From contig NZ_FMCI01000348.1 of the NCBI RefSeq assembly GCF_900091845.1, positions 1 to 64,000 of the forward strand: a stretch of 64,000 nt of DNA, given 5' to 3'. The number at the start of each line of letters is the position of its first letter. Position 1 is the stretch's first letter. The notes beneath the pieces were generated by a model. That model was given only the letters and a program-made list of their open reading frames with translations. It was not told the DNA's origin and made no database searches. Source of the stretch: Streptomyces sp. SolWspMP-5a-2 (GTDB lineage: Bacteria; Actinomycetota; Actinomycetes; Streptomycetales; Streptomycetaceae). Shown here one piece after another: positions 7,942-16,348 of the stretch. A program made the translations under genes and the position numbers.

Positions 7942-8613
7942 TCAGAGCAGCCGCAGGACGCCCACCACTTTGCCGAGGATCCGGACGTCGTCGCCGGGGA
8001 TGGGCTGGTAGGCGGGGTTGCGGGGCATCAGGGACACCTTCCCGTCCTGCCTGCGCAGCACCTTGACGGTGGCGCCGTCGTCCAGGAGGGCCGCGACGAT
8101 GTCCCCGTGGTCGGCGCTGTCCTGGCGGCGGACGGTGACGATGTCGCCGTCGCAGATCGCCGCGTCGATCATGCTGTCGCCCGAGACGGTCAGCGCGAAG
8201 AGGTCGCCGTCGCCCACGATCTGGCGGGGCAGCGCGTAGACGTCCTCGATCATCTCGTCGGCGAGCAGCGGGGCGCCCGCGGCGATCGTGCCGACCAGCG
8301 GGACGTCGACGCTGCGGTCGCTCCTGGTGCTGAGGTCGGGCGCCCAGGTGGGCCTGACCCGGTAGGCGCGCGGGCGCTTCGGGTCGCGGTACAGGACGCC
8401 CTTGCGCTCCAGGACCGTCAACTGGTGGGCGACGGACGAGGTGCTGGCGAGGTCCACCGCCTGGCCGATCTCCCGCATGGACGGCGGGTAGCCCTGCCGG
8501 TCGACGGCTTCGGTGATGCACCGGACGATGGCCGACTGGCGGGGCGTCAGCTCCGCTCCGTCGCTCCGGGACCCCGGGGGACGTCCCCGGCGGGCGGGCG
8601 GCCTCTTCTCCAT
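7942..8613 (-). CDS. lexA: LexA SOS repressor
   Basis: This 223-residue repressor and self-cleaving protease controls the SOS response. The N-terminal winged helix (about 22-85) has TPRQ, PSMREIG and SSVAHQL. The cleavage Ala-Gly lies in AAGAP near residue 113, the catalytic Ser in SGDSM near 149, and the Lys in ATVKV near 183, so it should self-cleave with RecA. The ATG at 8613 is chosen over upstream in-frame starts because AAGGAG lies 9 nt before it and the family N-terminus fits. An SOS box matching 10 of 12 defined positions lies at 8682-8697. nrdR, its usual Streptomyces neighbour, is absent here, so this may be a relocated or second copy. Confidence 0.9.
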   Translation of the reverse strand: MEKRPPARRGRPPGSRSDGAELTPRQSAIVRCITEAVDRQGYPPSMREIGQAVDLASTSSVAHQLTVLERKGVLYRDPKRPRAYRVRPTWAPDLSTRSDRSVDVPLVGTIAAGAPLLADEMIEDVYALPRQIVGDGDLFALTVSGDSMIDAAICDGDIVTVRRQDSADHGDIVAALLDDGATVKVLRRQDGKVSLMPRNPAYQPIPGDDVRILGKVVGVLRLL

Positions 8614-8681
8614 CGCCGCTTTCTCCTTACCTCCGTGCAAGATCTCGCGGAAAGCGACTTTATCCCGTCTCTCCATGTGAA

Positions 8682-8697
8682 TGGAACACGGATTCGA
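8682..8697 (-). promoter_or_regulatory. Probable LexA (SOS) box
   Basis: On the minus strand the 16-mer TCGAATCCGTGTTCCA matches the actinobacterial SOS box TCGAAC-N4-GTTCGA at 10 of 12 fixed positions. It lies 69 bp upstream of the lexA start, as expected for autoregulation. Confidence 0.65.
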
Positions 8698-9126
8698 GAT
8701 GGGTGTGCCCCGGCATACCGTGAGCGCCTCGGGGCGGATAGGCCCGCAGCGGCAGAAGTCCCGCACGCACAGGGCGAATAGCGGACCGGACGACATCTCG
8801 GGTCTCCCGGTCCACGGTCAGGTCCGCGGCCGATATATCCCCCCCGGCCCGACGCGTTCCGCACTCCACGGGGAGGGGCTTCCGGGCGGTCCGACCGGGA
8901 GGGCGACCGGGCGGAACCGCTGAACAGCACCCGGTGGGGGCGGTCGTGCCGAGGACGTCCAGGAACGCGACGCCCCTGGCGACACCCGCCCGGCGGTCCC
9001 GCACCGGTTCCGCGACGGACGCGCGACAGACGCGGGTCGGAACCGCAACGGACCCGGGGCGCCGACGGTCCCGGCTGTTCGGCGCGATGGCGATCCGGCG
9101 CGGTGCTGCCTCGGCGCCGGGACGGT

Positions 9127-9171
9127 CGGGGAAAGCGCGGGCGGGAAAGACGCGGACGGGGAAGGCGCGGT
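9127..9171. repeat. Three 15-bp tandem repeats
   Basis: Units 9127-9141, 9142-9156 and 9157-9171 are variants of CGGGGAAAGCGCGGG. The period keeps reading frame, but no gene here is convincing. Confidence 0.75.
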
Positions 9172-9452
9172 CGACGGGGACGGAGGACAGGGACGGCGCT
9201 GTCGGCGATGACGCCGTCGGGGAAGGCACGCTCGGCGGCCCCGGCGAGCGCCGTTCCCCGCTCCACGTTCCTCCCTCTGCGCTCTCCCCCTCCCGGCCCC
9301 CCGTTGCGCGTTCCCCGCTCGCCCGCGGCAGTGCGAGGCGCCGCGCTTTACAGGACCGCGCTTTCCGTGGCGATCACGCGGCGGAAGATAGGCGGGTCGC
9401 GGCATACCGTGACGATGTCCCCCCGGCGCACCCGCTATTGGAACCCGTTGAC

Positions 9453-9470
9453 CATGACGACGTCGTCATG
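9453..9470. promoter_or_regulatory. Perfect 18-bp palindrome
   Basis: CATGACGACGTCGTCATG is its own reverse complement. It lies in non-coding DNA 257 bp upstream of the LuxR-HTH gene, next to TTGACC (9448-9453). It could be an operator; no cognate regulator can be named. Confidence 0.5.
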
Positions 9471-9570
9471 CCAGCATCTGATAGCCACCGTCCGTCCCCC
9501 GAGCCATAAACCGAGCCGCAATCGGGGGCGCGCCGACACCGCGCGAAACAGCCCCCTGGGAGTTGAAACG

Positions 9571-9639
9571 GTGATGCACCTCACCTGCCGTCTTCCTTAT
9601 TTCACCGTCCCTGTCACGCACCTCGCGTCCGTCCCGTGA
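9571..9639 (+). other. Short ORF, 21-22 codons, possible leader peptide
   Basis: A GTG (9571) followed by ATG (9574) opens a 21-22 residue frame that stops at 9639. A GGGAG ribosome-site match lies at 9558-9562. The peptide contains one Cys and several Thr, Pro and Val. It precedes the stem-loop at 9665 and the LuxR-HTH gene, so an upstream leader ORF is possible. There is no direct evidence of translation. Confidence 0.2.
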
Positions 9640-9664
9640 CGATCACGTCGAGCAGAATGGGTAC

Positions 9665-9682
9665 CCCGGGCCAACGCCCGGG
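9665..9682 (+). other. Stem-loop upstream of the LuxR-HTH gene
   Basis: Seven-base arms CCCGGGC and GCCCGGG enclose the loop CAAC and are followed by AAAA. It lies 45 bp before the GTG start at 9728, so it would be in the 5' leader if transcription begins upstream. Confidence 0.5.
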
Positions 9683-9727
9683 AAAAGCTCCACGCATTTC
9701 GCTTGCCACACTGATCAGGGGAGTTCT

Positions 9728-10069
9728 GTGCGTAAATCAGCACGCCAAGAATATTCGTGCAGCAACGGCTTCCGGATTCCCGAGGACGAACAGGGCGAGG
9801 CGCGTCCGCGAACCGGCGTCGACGACAAATGCGCTCTCGGTGTGCCGCTGGACGAAAGGCAGCGGAAACTCATCACTCTGCTGCTCGCGGGACACACGGA
9901 CGTCAGCGCGGCGAACCGGCTCGGTGTCAGCCCCCGCACGGTGACCAATATCCTGCGCTCGCTGATGGACCGGCTCGGGGTGGAGAACCGCTTCCAATTA
10001 GGCGTGGCGCTCGGCAGCCGTATGCGCCTGCCCGAGCGCCCTCATCGTCCTCGCCAGTTGCCGGGGTGA
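9728..10069 (+). CDS. Small LuxR-type HTH protein
   Basis: This 113-residue protein consists of an about 38-residue polar N-terminus and one C-terminal LuxR/GerE-type HTH. The recognisable part starts at LDERQRKLITLLLAGHTD (about residue 41) and includes the recognition helix SPRTVTNIL and the trailing helix LMDRLGV. There is no receiver domain, so it is either a stand-alone DNA-binding regulator or a truncated relative of NarL-type regulators. The GTG start has AGGGGAG just upstream. It is convergent with the JmjC oxygenase gene, 113 bp away. Its targets are unknown. Confidence 0.75.
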   Translation: MRKSARQEYSCSNGFRIPEDEQGEARPRTGVDDKCALGVPLDERQRKLITLLLAGHTDVSAANRLGVSPRTVTNILRSLMDRLGVENRFQLGVALGSRMRLPERPHRPRQLPG

Positions 10070-10182
10070 CGCACCGGCGCGCGTCATGCCGTCCGGCACG
10101 GCCCCGCTCCCCTCCCCCACGGCGTCCGCCTGACGCCGAACTCCCCGTGTCGCGGCCGACGTTGCTCCAGCGGACCGGCGCG

Positions 10183-11196
10183 CTACACCGCGCGCGCCCG
10201 CGGCTCCCCGTCCGGGGGCCGCTCGCCGTCCGGGGTCCGCTCCCTCCCGTGCCCGGCCGTCGCCGTCAGGGACGCGGCCAGGCCCGTCAGCGACAGGTCG
10301 GGCCCCGTCGCCGGCATCAGGTCGAGCCGCCGCTGCCTGGCGTGCGCCACCAGGGCATCCGGGGTCAACTCGGCGAGCCTGCGCCGCGCGTTGTCCAGGA
10401 GGGTGGTGGCCGCGGCGGCGAGGGCGTCGTCCGAGATCGGCAGCGGACCCCCACCCGCGACGTCGTCGCCCTCCGCGCCGAGGATCCGGTCCTTGAGGCT
10501 TCGCGACAGGTCCGCCACGCCGATCTCCCGCACGGTCAGGGAGAGATGGGCGGAGAGGCCGTCCTCTCCCGTCGCGCGGTGGGCGAACCCGCGCGGGATG
10601 TACAGGGTCTCGCCCGGCCGCAGAACGGTCTGGAACAGTTCCTGTGGCCGGGGTTCGTCGCTGCGCACCCGGCCCGCGCGCCAGGCGCCGTCGGCGGGGC
10701 CCTCGTGCACCCGCCAGTTCTTGGTCCCCGCCACCTGGACCACCAGCACGTCGGCGTCGTCCCGGTGCAGCGGCAGCCCTTCCTGTCCGGCCGGGGTCAC
10801 GAAGAAGAACGCCTCCACTGCGCGCCGCAGTTCGCGGGCGAGGGCGCGCAGCAGTTCGCGGGTGGGGGCGTGCCACTGGTCGACGCGGCGCAGGAGCATC
10901 GTCGCCCCCTCGCCGAGCAGGGCGTGGATCCTCGCCGCGTCGACGAAGCCGCCCTGGGCGACCTGTCCGACGGCGCGCTCGGTGGTGAACTCGCCGGCCG
11001 GCATCCGGCGGCCGTCTGCCCACATCTCGACGTACGGCTCCCGGAAGAAGCCGCTGGCCAGCGCGGCGTCGATGTCGGCGAGGGTGAAGGGGCTGACCGC
11101 CTCGCCGCCCGCGACGAAGACTCCGGGGGACGCGCGCCAGTGCGACCAGAAGGAGACCGTGTCGCCGACCAATCGGTCCAGTATCTGTGCAGTCAT
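10183..11196 (-). CDS. JmjC/cupin-type Fe(II)/2-oxoglutarate oxygenase
   Basis: This 337-residue protein looks like a bacterial JmjC (cupin-4, RoxA/ROX-like) oxygenase, a family that hydroxylates protein or peptide side chains using iron and 2-oxoglutarate. The metal-binding HxD motif (HRDD) is near residue 145. The second His is in the strand that follows IPRGFAHRA. A helical C-terminal region (about 235-330) follows, as in ribosomal oxygenases. The ATG at 11196 starts the conserved fold; no strong ribosome site is visible. The substrate could be ribosomal protein uL16 or a peptide natural product; neither can be decided here. Confidence 0.7.
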   Translation of the reverse strand: MTAQILDRLVGDTVSFWSHWRASPGVFVAGGEAVSPFTLADIDAALASGFFREPYVEMWADGRRMPAGEFTTERAVGQVAQGGFVDAARIHALLGEGATMLLRRVDQWHAPTRELLRALARELRRAVEAFFFVTPAGQEGLPLHRDDADVLVVQVAGTKNWRVHEGPADGAWRAGRVRSDEPRPQELFQTVLRPGETLYIPRGFAHRATGEDGLSAHLSLTVREIGVADLSRSLKDRILGAEGDDVAGGGPLPISDDALAAAATTLLDNARRRLAELTPDALVAHARQRRLDLMPATGPDLSLTGLAASLTATAGHGRERTPDGERPPDGEPRARAV

Positions 11197-11981
11197 GACG
11201 TGAGCAGCGCCTTCCCAGGAGTCACCTGATCCACGGGTCCTCAGACGTGACCGTTCCTTTATGGAGGCGTTCCGCAAGGAGCGTGGGCCGATGTTAGCGG
11301 GCGCCCGTCCGCCGCGGGGTGTCCGTTTCCGTATTCCGCAGAAGATCTCCCCGCCGACCGGCGTCGCAGCAGGCGGGAGCCGGCCCCTTACCCGGGTGCG
11401 TGCGTGATACGGGAAACGACATTGTGGCCGCCGTTCGGCGGTGCTTGAGTCGCCGTTCGTCCAGCCGACGAGATCGCGGCAGGATTTCCTGGCCGAACAC
11501 GCTTCGATCCCGCTTCCGCTTATCGACAAGGTCAAGCCGGGGGACCGTCCACCCCCGCGTTCCTGAAAGGTGTGCCGCCACTCGCGGATGCCGGCGCATC
11601 ACCCCGGCGGCATTCCGGTGATACGGCCCGGACATTCGGGCACGAAATCGGGGAGCGACGGAAAAGGGCGGCAGGAGAGTGCGGCCGGGGACGGCGCCGC
11701 GGGATTCCGGTGCGACGGAACAGGGATCCCGCGGAGAGGTCTTCCGTGCGTCGGTCGGTGCGTCAGTTCGGAAGAACGGCGGGTGCGGCAGCGGTCATCA
11801 GCCCGATCCACGAGCGGCTGAGCACCGTGACGATCGCCGTGCTCCTCCTCGATGAGGCCGCGGTGCCGCTCGGCCGGGGTGTGGCGGGCCGGGCGGGCCT
11901 GGCGCTCGCCCCGCGCCGCTAGGGCCGCCGCCGATCGCGCCTGCTGGGGTGAGCGGGGCCGCGGGGAGCGCGGTGGCCGGT
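11197..11981. other. Non-coding or degenerate interval of about 785 bp
   Basis: No gene on either strand is supported. The open frames present are short, lack ribosome sites and have Arg/Pro-rich composition without domains. The segment 11310-11660 is less GC-rich than the surrounding genes, like the stretch on the other side of the LuxR-HTH/JmjC pair. Confidence 0.6.
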
Positions 11982-12194
11982 TCACCTCCGGCGCCGCACC
12001 CGGCGCAGCACCAGCCCGGTGAGGCCCGCCGCGGTGACCACCCCGCACACCGACTGCACCCAGAGGCTGCCGCCGTCGAAGGAGGCGACGAAGTTGACGG
12101 TGCCGCTGATCACCACGAGGGACCAGAGCAGGACGAGGGGAAGGTCGACGCGGTCGGCGGGGTGACCGGTCTGCTGGGCCGTGGACTTCGTCAT
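11982..12194 (-). CDS. Small two-helix membrane protein
   Basis: This 70-residue protein begins with an ATG preceded by GGAGGA at good spacing. Two hydrophobic stretches (about residues 20-35 and 43-62) are followed by an Arg-rich C-terminus, which suggests a hairpin in the membrane with the basic tail inside. It is divergent from the NarL-type sensor kinase. The palindrome at 12290-12305 in the shared upstream region suggests control by that two-component system. No named family was recognised. Confidence 0.72.
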   Translation of the reverse strand: MTKSTAQQTGHPADRVDLPLVLLWSLVVISGTVNFVASFDGGSLWVQSVCGVVTAAGLTGLVLRRVRRRR

Positions 12195-12289
12195 GGACGG
12201 TTCCTCCTGCGGTGGCGGGCCTGGTTGCCCTGTCCCCGACGCTACGGTCCACGCCCGCCGCCTCCGATCCCGTGCGCCGCCGTCCCGGG

Positions 12290-12305
12290 GTACAGCAGGC
12301 TGTAC
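12290..12305. promoter_or_regulatory. 16-bp palindrome, probable NarL-type regulator site (copy 1)
   Basis: GTACAGCAGGCTGTAC lies between the small membrane protein gene (minus) and the sensor kinase gene (plus). Its exact reverse complement occurs at 14533-14548, just beyond the response regulator gene. Confidence 0.75.
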
Positions 12306-12552
12306 TTCCCGCGGCCCGGTCCGCCGTCGCGGCGCGGTTCGTCCTAGGGTCTGACTGACCGTTCCCGTCGTCGCCCGCAGGGCGGCCGCGCGGCTCGGGC
12401 GCGTGCTCGGGCCGTGCCGGGCGCGGACCCTCGCACCGTCCCGGGCCCGCCCCCGGTGCGGCGGGGGTGCGCGCCGGGCGTCGCGCGGCGGCGGGGACGC
12501 GGACAGGCCGGTCGCGCACGACCGGACGGCGATGGTGAAGGGAACGGCGACG

Positions 12553-13821
12553 ATGACCCCCGACCGGGCGGGCCCCGGGCAGGACGACGGCTCCCCCGCC
12601 GCCGCCCGCCCGCTGCGTGCCGCCACCGCCGCGCTCTCCCAGCTCGTGGGCGGCCTGGGCACCGCGCTCACCGCGCTGCCCGTCCTGCTGCTGCTCGCGG
12701 TGACGGCGCTCACCGCGCCCGCCGGGATCGGCCTCCTCCTCGCCCCGCTCGCGCTGCGCGCGCTGCACGCCCTGGCCCGCCGTGAACGCGCCCGTCTGAC
12801 CCGCGTCGGCTCCGAGGTCGTCCCGCCGCACCCGCCGCCACCGACCCGGACGCGCCCCGCGCTCGCCGACCCGGCGACCCGGCGGGAGGTGCGCTGGCTG
12901 CTGCGGCACTCCACCGCCGGGCTGCTCCTCGGCACGACCGCCCTGCTGCTGCCGGTGATCGCCGTGCGGGACACCACGTTCCCGCTGTACTGGCGGCTGC
13001 TGCCGGAGAACGCGACGGCGACCTCGATCGGTCTCGGGCAGGCGCACTCCTGGCCGCAGGCGCTGGCCGTGTCGCTGCTCGGGATCGGCGCGATCGCCGT
13101 GATCGTCGGTCTGACGCCCGGCATGGCCCGCCTCCAGGCCCGCCCGGGACGCGCCCTGCTGGCCGCGGGACCCGAGGAGGACCTGTCGCGGCGGGTCGCC
13201 GAGCTGACCGCCACCCGGGCCGCCGCGCTCGACGCGCACGCCACCGAACTGCGGCGCATCGAGCGGGCGTTGCACGACGGCACGCAGAACCGGCTGGTCT
13301 CCGTGACCGTGCTGCTCGGCGCGGCCCGCCGGCAGGTGGCCCGGGACCCCTCGCGCGCCGACGAGATCCTGGAGCGCGCCCAGTCCGCGGCCGAGCAGGC
13401 CCTCGCCGAACTGCGCACCGTCGCGCGCGGCATCCTCCCGCCGGTCCTCGACGACCGGGGACTCGAAGGCGCCCTCACCGGACTCGCGGCCGGGAGCCCC
13501 GTGCCGTGCCGGATCGACGTCGACGCGCCCGGACGCCGCGCCGCGTCCGTCGAGGCGACCGCCTACTTCGTGGTCGCCGAGGCCCTCACCAACATCGCCA
13601 GGCACAGCGGCGCCGACCGGGCGACGGTCACCGTGCGCAACCGGGGCGGCAGACTGCGCGTGCGGATCGACGACGACGGCCGGGGCGGCGCCGACGAGGG
13701 CTGCGGCTCCGGTCTGACCGGCATCCGGCGCCGCGTCGCCGCCCACGACGGCACCCTCCGCCTGACCAGCCCGGTCGGCGGTCCGACGACACTGGAGGTG
13801 GATCTTCCCTGTGGAGCATGA
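12553..13821 (+). CDS. NarL-type sensor histidine kinase
   Basis: This 422-residue kinase has an N-terminal pair of membrane helices (about 30-60), a DUF1707/sensor-like region, two more helices (about 118-140 and 173-195), then a HisKA_3 dimerisation domain with phospho-acceptor His in ERALHDGTQNRL near residue 239. The HATPase domain has EALTNIARHSGA and DDGRGG motifs. The start at 12553 has AAGGGA upstream (12538-12543); an ATG at 12532 is in frame but has no site. The gene overlaps its regulator by 11 nt. The pair resembles the DesK/LiaS class of envelope-sensing kinases. Confidence 0.9.
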   Translation: MTPDRAGPGQDDGSPAAARPLRAATAALSQLVGGLGTALTALPVLLLLAVTALTAPAGIGLLLAPLALRALHALARRERARLTRVGSEVVPPHPPPPTRTRPALADPATRREVRWLLRHSTAGLLLGTTALLLPVIAVRDTTFPLYWRLLPENATATSIGLGQAHSWPQALAVSLLGIGAIAVIVGLTPGMARLQARPGRALLAAGPEEDLSRRVAELTATRAAALDAHATELRRIERALHDGTQNRLVSVTVLLGAARRQVARDPSRADEILERAQSAAEQALAELRTVARGILPPVLDDRGLEGALTGLAAGSPVPCRIDVDAPGRRAASVEATAYFVVAEALTNIARHSGADRATVTVRNRGGRLRVRIDDDGRGGADEGCGSGLTGIRRRVAAHDGTLRLTSPVGGPTTLEVDLPCGA

Positions 13822-14524
13822 AGAACGGCCGCGCCCCGTACCGGCCGGGGAGCCGCACGGCCTGCGGGTCGTGATCGCGGAGGACGACCCCCTGCTGCGC
13901 GAGGGGCTGGCGCTGCTGCTGCGCGCCGAGTCGCTGGACGTGGCGGCCACCGCGGGGACGGCGGAGGAGGCGCTGGCCGCGATCGAGGCGCACCGTCCCG
14001 ACGTGGCGATCCTCGACGTCAGGATGCCGCCGACGCACACCGACGAGGGCATCCGCGCGGCCGTGGAGGCGCGGCGGCGGCGCCCAGGACTGGCCGTGCT
14101 CGTGCTGTCCGCGTACGTGGAGCAGAGTTTCGCCACCCAGCTCCTGACCGGCGGGGTCGGCGGTCTCGGCTATCTGCTGAAGGAACGGGTGGGCCGGGTC
14201 GAGGAGTTCCTCGACGCGCTGCACCGGGTGGCGGGCGGCGGCACGGCCATCGACCCCGAGGTGGTGGCCCAGCTGTTCACCCGCACCCGCCAGGACACCC
14301 GGCTCGAACGGCTCAGCCCGCGCGAGGACGAGGTGCTCGCCCTGATGGCCGAGGGGCTGGGCAACAGCGCGATCGCGGCCCGCCTGTTCGTCACCGACGG
14401 CGCCGTCCACAAGCACATCCGCAGCATCTTCGCCAAGCTCGACATGTCCCCCGCCGACCAGGTCGACCGCCGGGTCGCCGCCGTCCTGCACTACCTGGAG
14501 GACGCCCGCCGCAGGACACCGTAG
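13811..14524 (+). CDS. NarL/FixJ-family response regulator
   Basis: This 237-residue regulator has a receiver domain at about 18-140, with the acidic pair EDD, the phospho-acceptor Asp in ILDVRMP near residue 62 and the Lys in LLKERVG. The C-terminal LuxR-type HTH (about 168-230) starts at LSPREDEVLALMAEG. It begins at a GTG within the kinase gene. The identical palindromes at 12290-12305 and 14533-14548 bracket the kinase-regulator pair, so it probably controls itself, the small membrane protein and the CPBP protease downstream. Confidence 0.92.
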   Translation: MEHEERPRPVPAGEPHGLRVVIAEDDPLLREGLALLLRAESLDVAATAGTAEEALAAIEAHRPDVAILDVRMPPTHTDEGIRAAVEARRRRPGLAVLVLSAYVEQSFATQLLTGGVGGLGYLLKERVGRVEEFLDALHRVAGGGTAIDPEVVAQLFTRTRQDTRLERLSPREDEVLALMAEGLGNSAIAARLFVTDGAVHKHIRSIFAKLDMSPADQVDRRVAAVLHYLEDARRRTP

Positions 14525-14532
14525 GCCGCCGG

Positions 14533-14548
14533 GTACAGCCTGCTGTAC
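14533..14548. promoter_or_regulatory. 16-bp palindrome, probable NarL-type regulator site (copy 2)
   Basis: GTACAGCCTGCTGTAC is the exact reverse complement of the site at 12290-12305. It lies 9 bp after the regulator stop codon and 89 bp before the CPBP protease start. Confidence 0.75.
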
Positions 14549-14636
14549 GGGGGTCGGGGCGCCCACGGCAATGACCCGGGGGCGGGCCGCTGATGTGCTG
14601 GTGACACCAGATCAGCACCGCCCGAAGGGACCCCAG

Positions 14637-15577
14637 GTGACCACGCACGCACCGCCCGAGAACGCCCCCACCCGCCCCGGCGCAGCCGCGGCGGCACCCT
14701 CGCCCGCCACCCGGTCACCTGGTTCTTCGCCCTGGCCTTCGGACTGAGCTGGCTGGCCTGGACGCCGTACATCCTGTCCGGGAACGGTCTCGGCGTCTGG
14801 CACTTCACCTTCCCCGGCGGCGGGTTGGGCAGCCAGCTCCTCGGGGTCCTGCCCGGCGCCTACCTGGGGCCGATCGCCTCGGCGCTGCTGGTGACGGGGG
14901 TGAGCGAGGGCCGGGCCGGACTGCGCGCCTGGCGGCGCCGGATGACGAGTTTCCGGGTCAGCTGGCTCTGGTACGCGGCGGTCCTGGTCGCGGTGCCGGC
15001 CGCGCTGACGCTCTCCACGGCGGCGCTCTCCGGAACCGGTCCCGTGCTGCCGTCCGCCGCGGTGCTCGTCGCCTATCTGCCGGGCCTGGTGCTGCAGATG
15101 GTCACGACGGGGCTCGCGGAGGAGCCCGGCTGGCGGGAGTTCGCGATGCCGCGGCTCCAGCACCGGCACGGCGCGCTGCGGGCGACCCTGATCGTGGGCC
15201 CGCTGTGGGGCGCGTGGCACCTGCCGCTGTTCCTCACCGAGTGGGGCGGCGGTCCGCACGTGGGCCTGCTGGAGCCGGTGGAGTTCCTGGCGACGACGGT
15301 CGCGTTCAGCGTGGTCATGACGTGGCTGTTCAACCGCTCGGGGGAGAGCATGCCGCTGGTCATGCTGCTGCACACGAGCGTGAACAACTACTTCTCGACG
15401 GCCTGGTCGGAGGTGTTCCCCTCGGCGTCCTCGCGGACCACGGCGCACGCCTTCCTGCTCGCCTCGGTGACCGGGGCGGTGATCCTGCTGGTGGCCACCC
15501 GGGGCAGGCTGGGCCTGCGCGAGGGGCGGGGCGGCGGCGTCGCCAAGGATCTCGGCGGGACCCCGTCGGCCGTCTGA
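14637..15577 (+). CDS. CPBP (CAAX-like) intramembrane protease, apparent N-terminal frameshift
   Basis: The catalytic part is an intact CPBP family glutamic protease with several membrane helices. The motifs are EEPGWRE (motif 1), GAWHLPLF (motif 2) and HTSVNN (motif 3). The natural start is GTG 14637 with AAGGGA upstream, but that frame stops at 14749-14751. The conserved first helix, beginning HPVTWFFALAFG near 14708, is in another frame that has no ATG or GTG start. One missing base, most likely in the C5 run at 14665-14669 or the C4 run at 14675-14678, would restore a protein of about 313 residues. The only in-frame start for the visible product is TTG 14825. The promoter-proximal palindrome suggests control by the upstream two-component system. 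Confidence 0.72.
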
Positions 15578-15587
15578 CGGGTGCTTC

Positions 15588-15630
15588 CGGGAGCGGCCCC
15601 CGCCGGCGGACCGGCCGGGGGCCGCTCCCG
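15588..15630. terminator. Bidirectional hairpin terminator
   Basis: Perfect 15-bp arms (15588-15602 and 15616-15630) with a 13-nt loop lie between the convergent CPBP protease and XRE-cupin genes. Confidence 0.8.
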
Positions 15631-15645
15631 CGCGGCGGACGGGGG

Positions 15646-16248
15646 TCAGGTCGTGCGGGCCCTGAGGTGGGCCCGTTCGCCCTGGGTGCCGAAGAGGATC
15701 AGGAGTTCCACGGTGCGGTCGTCGTCGGGGCCGAGCCGGTGCGGGACGCGGGTGTCGAACTCGGCGGCCTCACCGGGGCCGAGGACGACCGTCTCGCCGC
15801 CGAGCACCAGCCGCAGACGGCCCGCGAGGACGTAGACCCACTCGAACCCCTCGTGGGTGCGCGGCTCCGGCTCGGTGCCCGGCCGGGGCGGGATGAGGAG
15901 TTTGTGCGCCTGGACGCCTCCGGGGCGGCTGAGCGGCACGTACGTCATCCCGTCGCGGCTGACCGGCCTGAGGTGGATGCGCGGGTCCCCGGTGCGGGGC
16001 GCGCCGACCAGGTCGTCGAGCGGGACGGCGTAGACCTCGGCGAGCGGCAGGAGCATCTCCAGGGTGGGTCTGCGGCCGCCGCCCTCCAGCCGGGAGAGCG
16101 TGCTCTCGTTGATCCCGGTCCGCTCCGCGAGGGCGGCCAGGGTCAGACCGTGACGTCTGCGCAGGTCCCGGAGCCGGGGGCCGACGGCGGCCAGCCGGTC
16201 CTTCTTCGCGGCGCCCGCGCGCTTCTCGGTGCCCATGGGGTCGAGCAT
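15646..16248 (-). CDS. XRE-family regulator with C-terminal cupin domain
   Basis: This 200-residue protein has an N-terminal HTH_3 domain (about 20-82; ALAERTGINESTLSRLEGG is the HTH) and a C-terminal cupin_2 domain (about 125-195; the strand segment HEGFEWVYVLAGRLRL is typical). This architecture is common in regulators of small-molecule metabolism, where the cupin senses a ligand. ATGs at 16248 and 16236 are both possible and neither has a good ribosome site. It is divergent from a SAM methyltransferase, a pairing that suggests it regulates that gene. Confidence 0.88.
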   Translation of the reverse strand: MLDPMGTEKRAGAAKKDRLAAVGPRLRDLRRRHGLTLAALAERTGINESTLSRLEGGGRRPTLEMLLPLAEVYAVPLDDLVGAPRTGDPRIHLRPVSRDGMTYVPLSRPGGVQAHKLLIPPRPGTEPEPRTHEGFEWVYVLAGRLRLVLGGETVVLGPGEAAEFDTRVPHRLGPDDDRTVELLILFGTQGERAHLRARTT

Positions 16249-16348
16249 GCTGAAACGGCATGAGGCTTTGCAACTCCGGCAGTCCCCGGCGCAGAGTCGG
16301 ACCGGCGCTCACGCCACCGTCCGGCCACCGCACCGAAAGGCACTCCGC

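Larger units (their letters stand above)
8700..9727. other. Gene-poor interval of about 1 kb
   Basis: Long open frames exist on both strands but all look like GC-driven shadows: low-complexity Arg/Pro/Ala composition, no domain and no convincing ribosome site. Structure seen inside it is listed separately: 15-bp tandem repeats (9127-9171), an 18-bp palindrome (9453-9470), a short ORF (9571-9639) and a stem-loop (9665-9682). The right third (from about 9400) is less GC-rich than its neighbours. Confidence 0.6.

Noticed and set aside
8934..9509. 191-codon plus-strand ORF in the gene-poor interval
   Set aside because: Arg/Gly/Ala-rich composition, no ribosome site, no domain, and it crosses a 15-bp repeat.
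11599..14136. 845-residue minus-strand frame
   Set aside because: It is antisense to the sensor kinase and has no recognisable domain; only the 70-residue membrane protein at 11982-12194, in a different frame, is supported on this strand.
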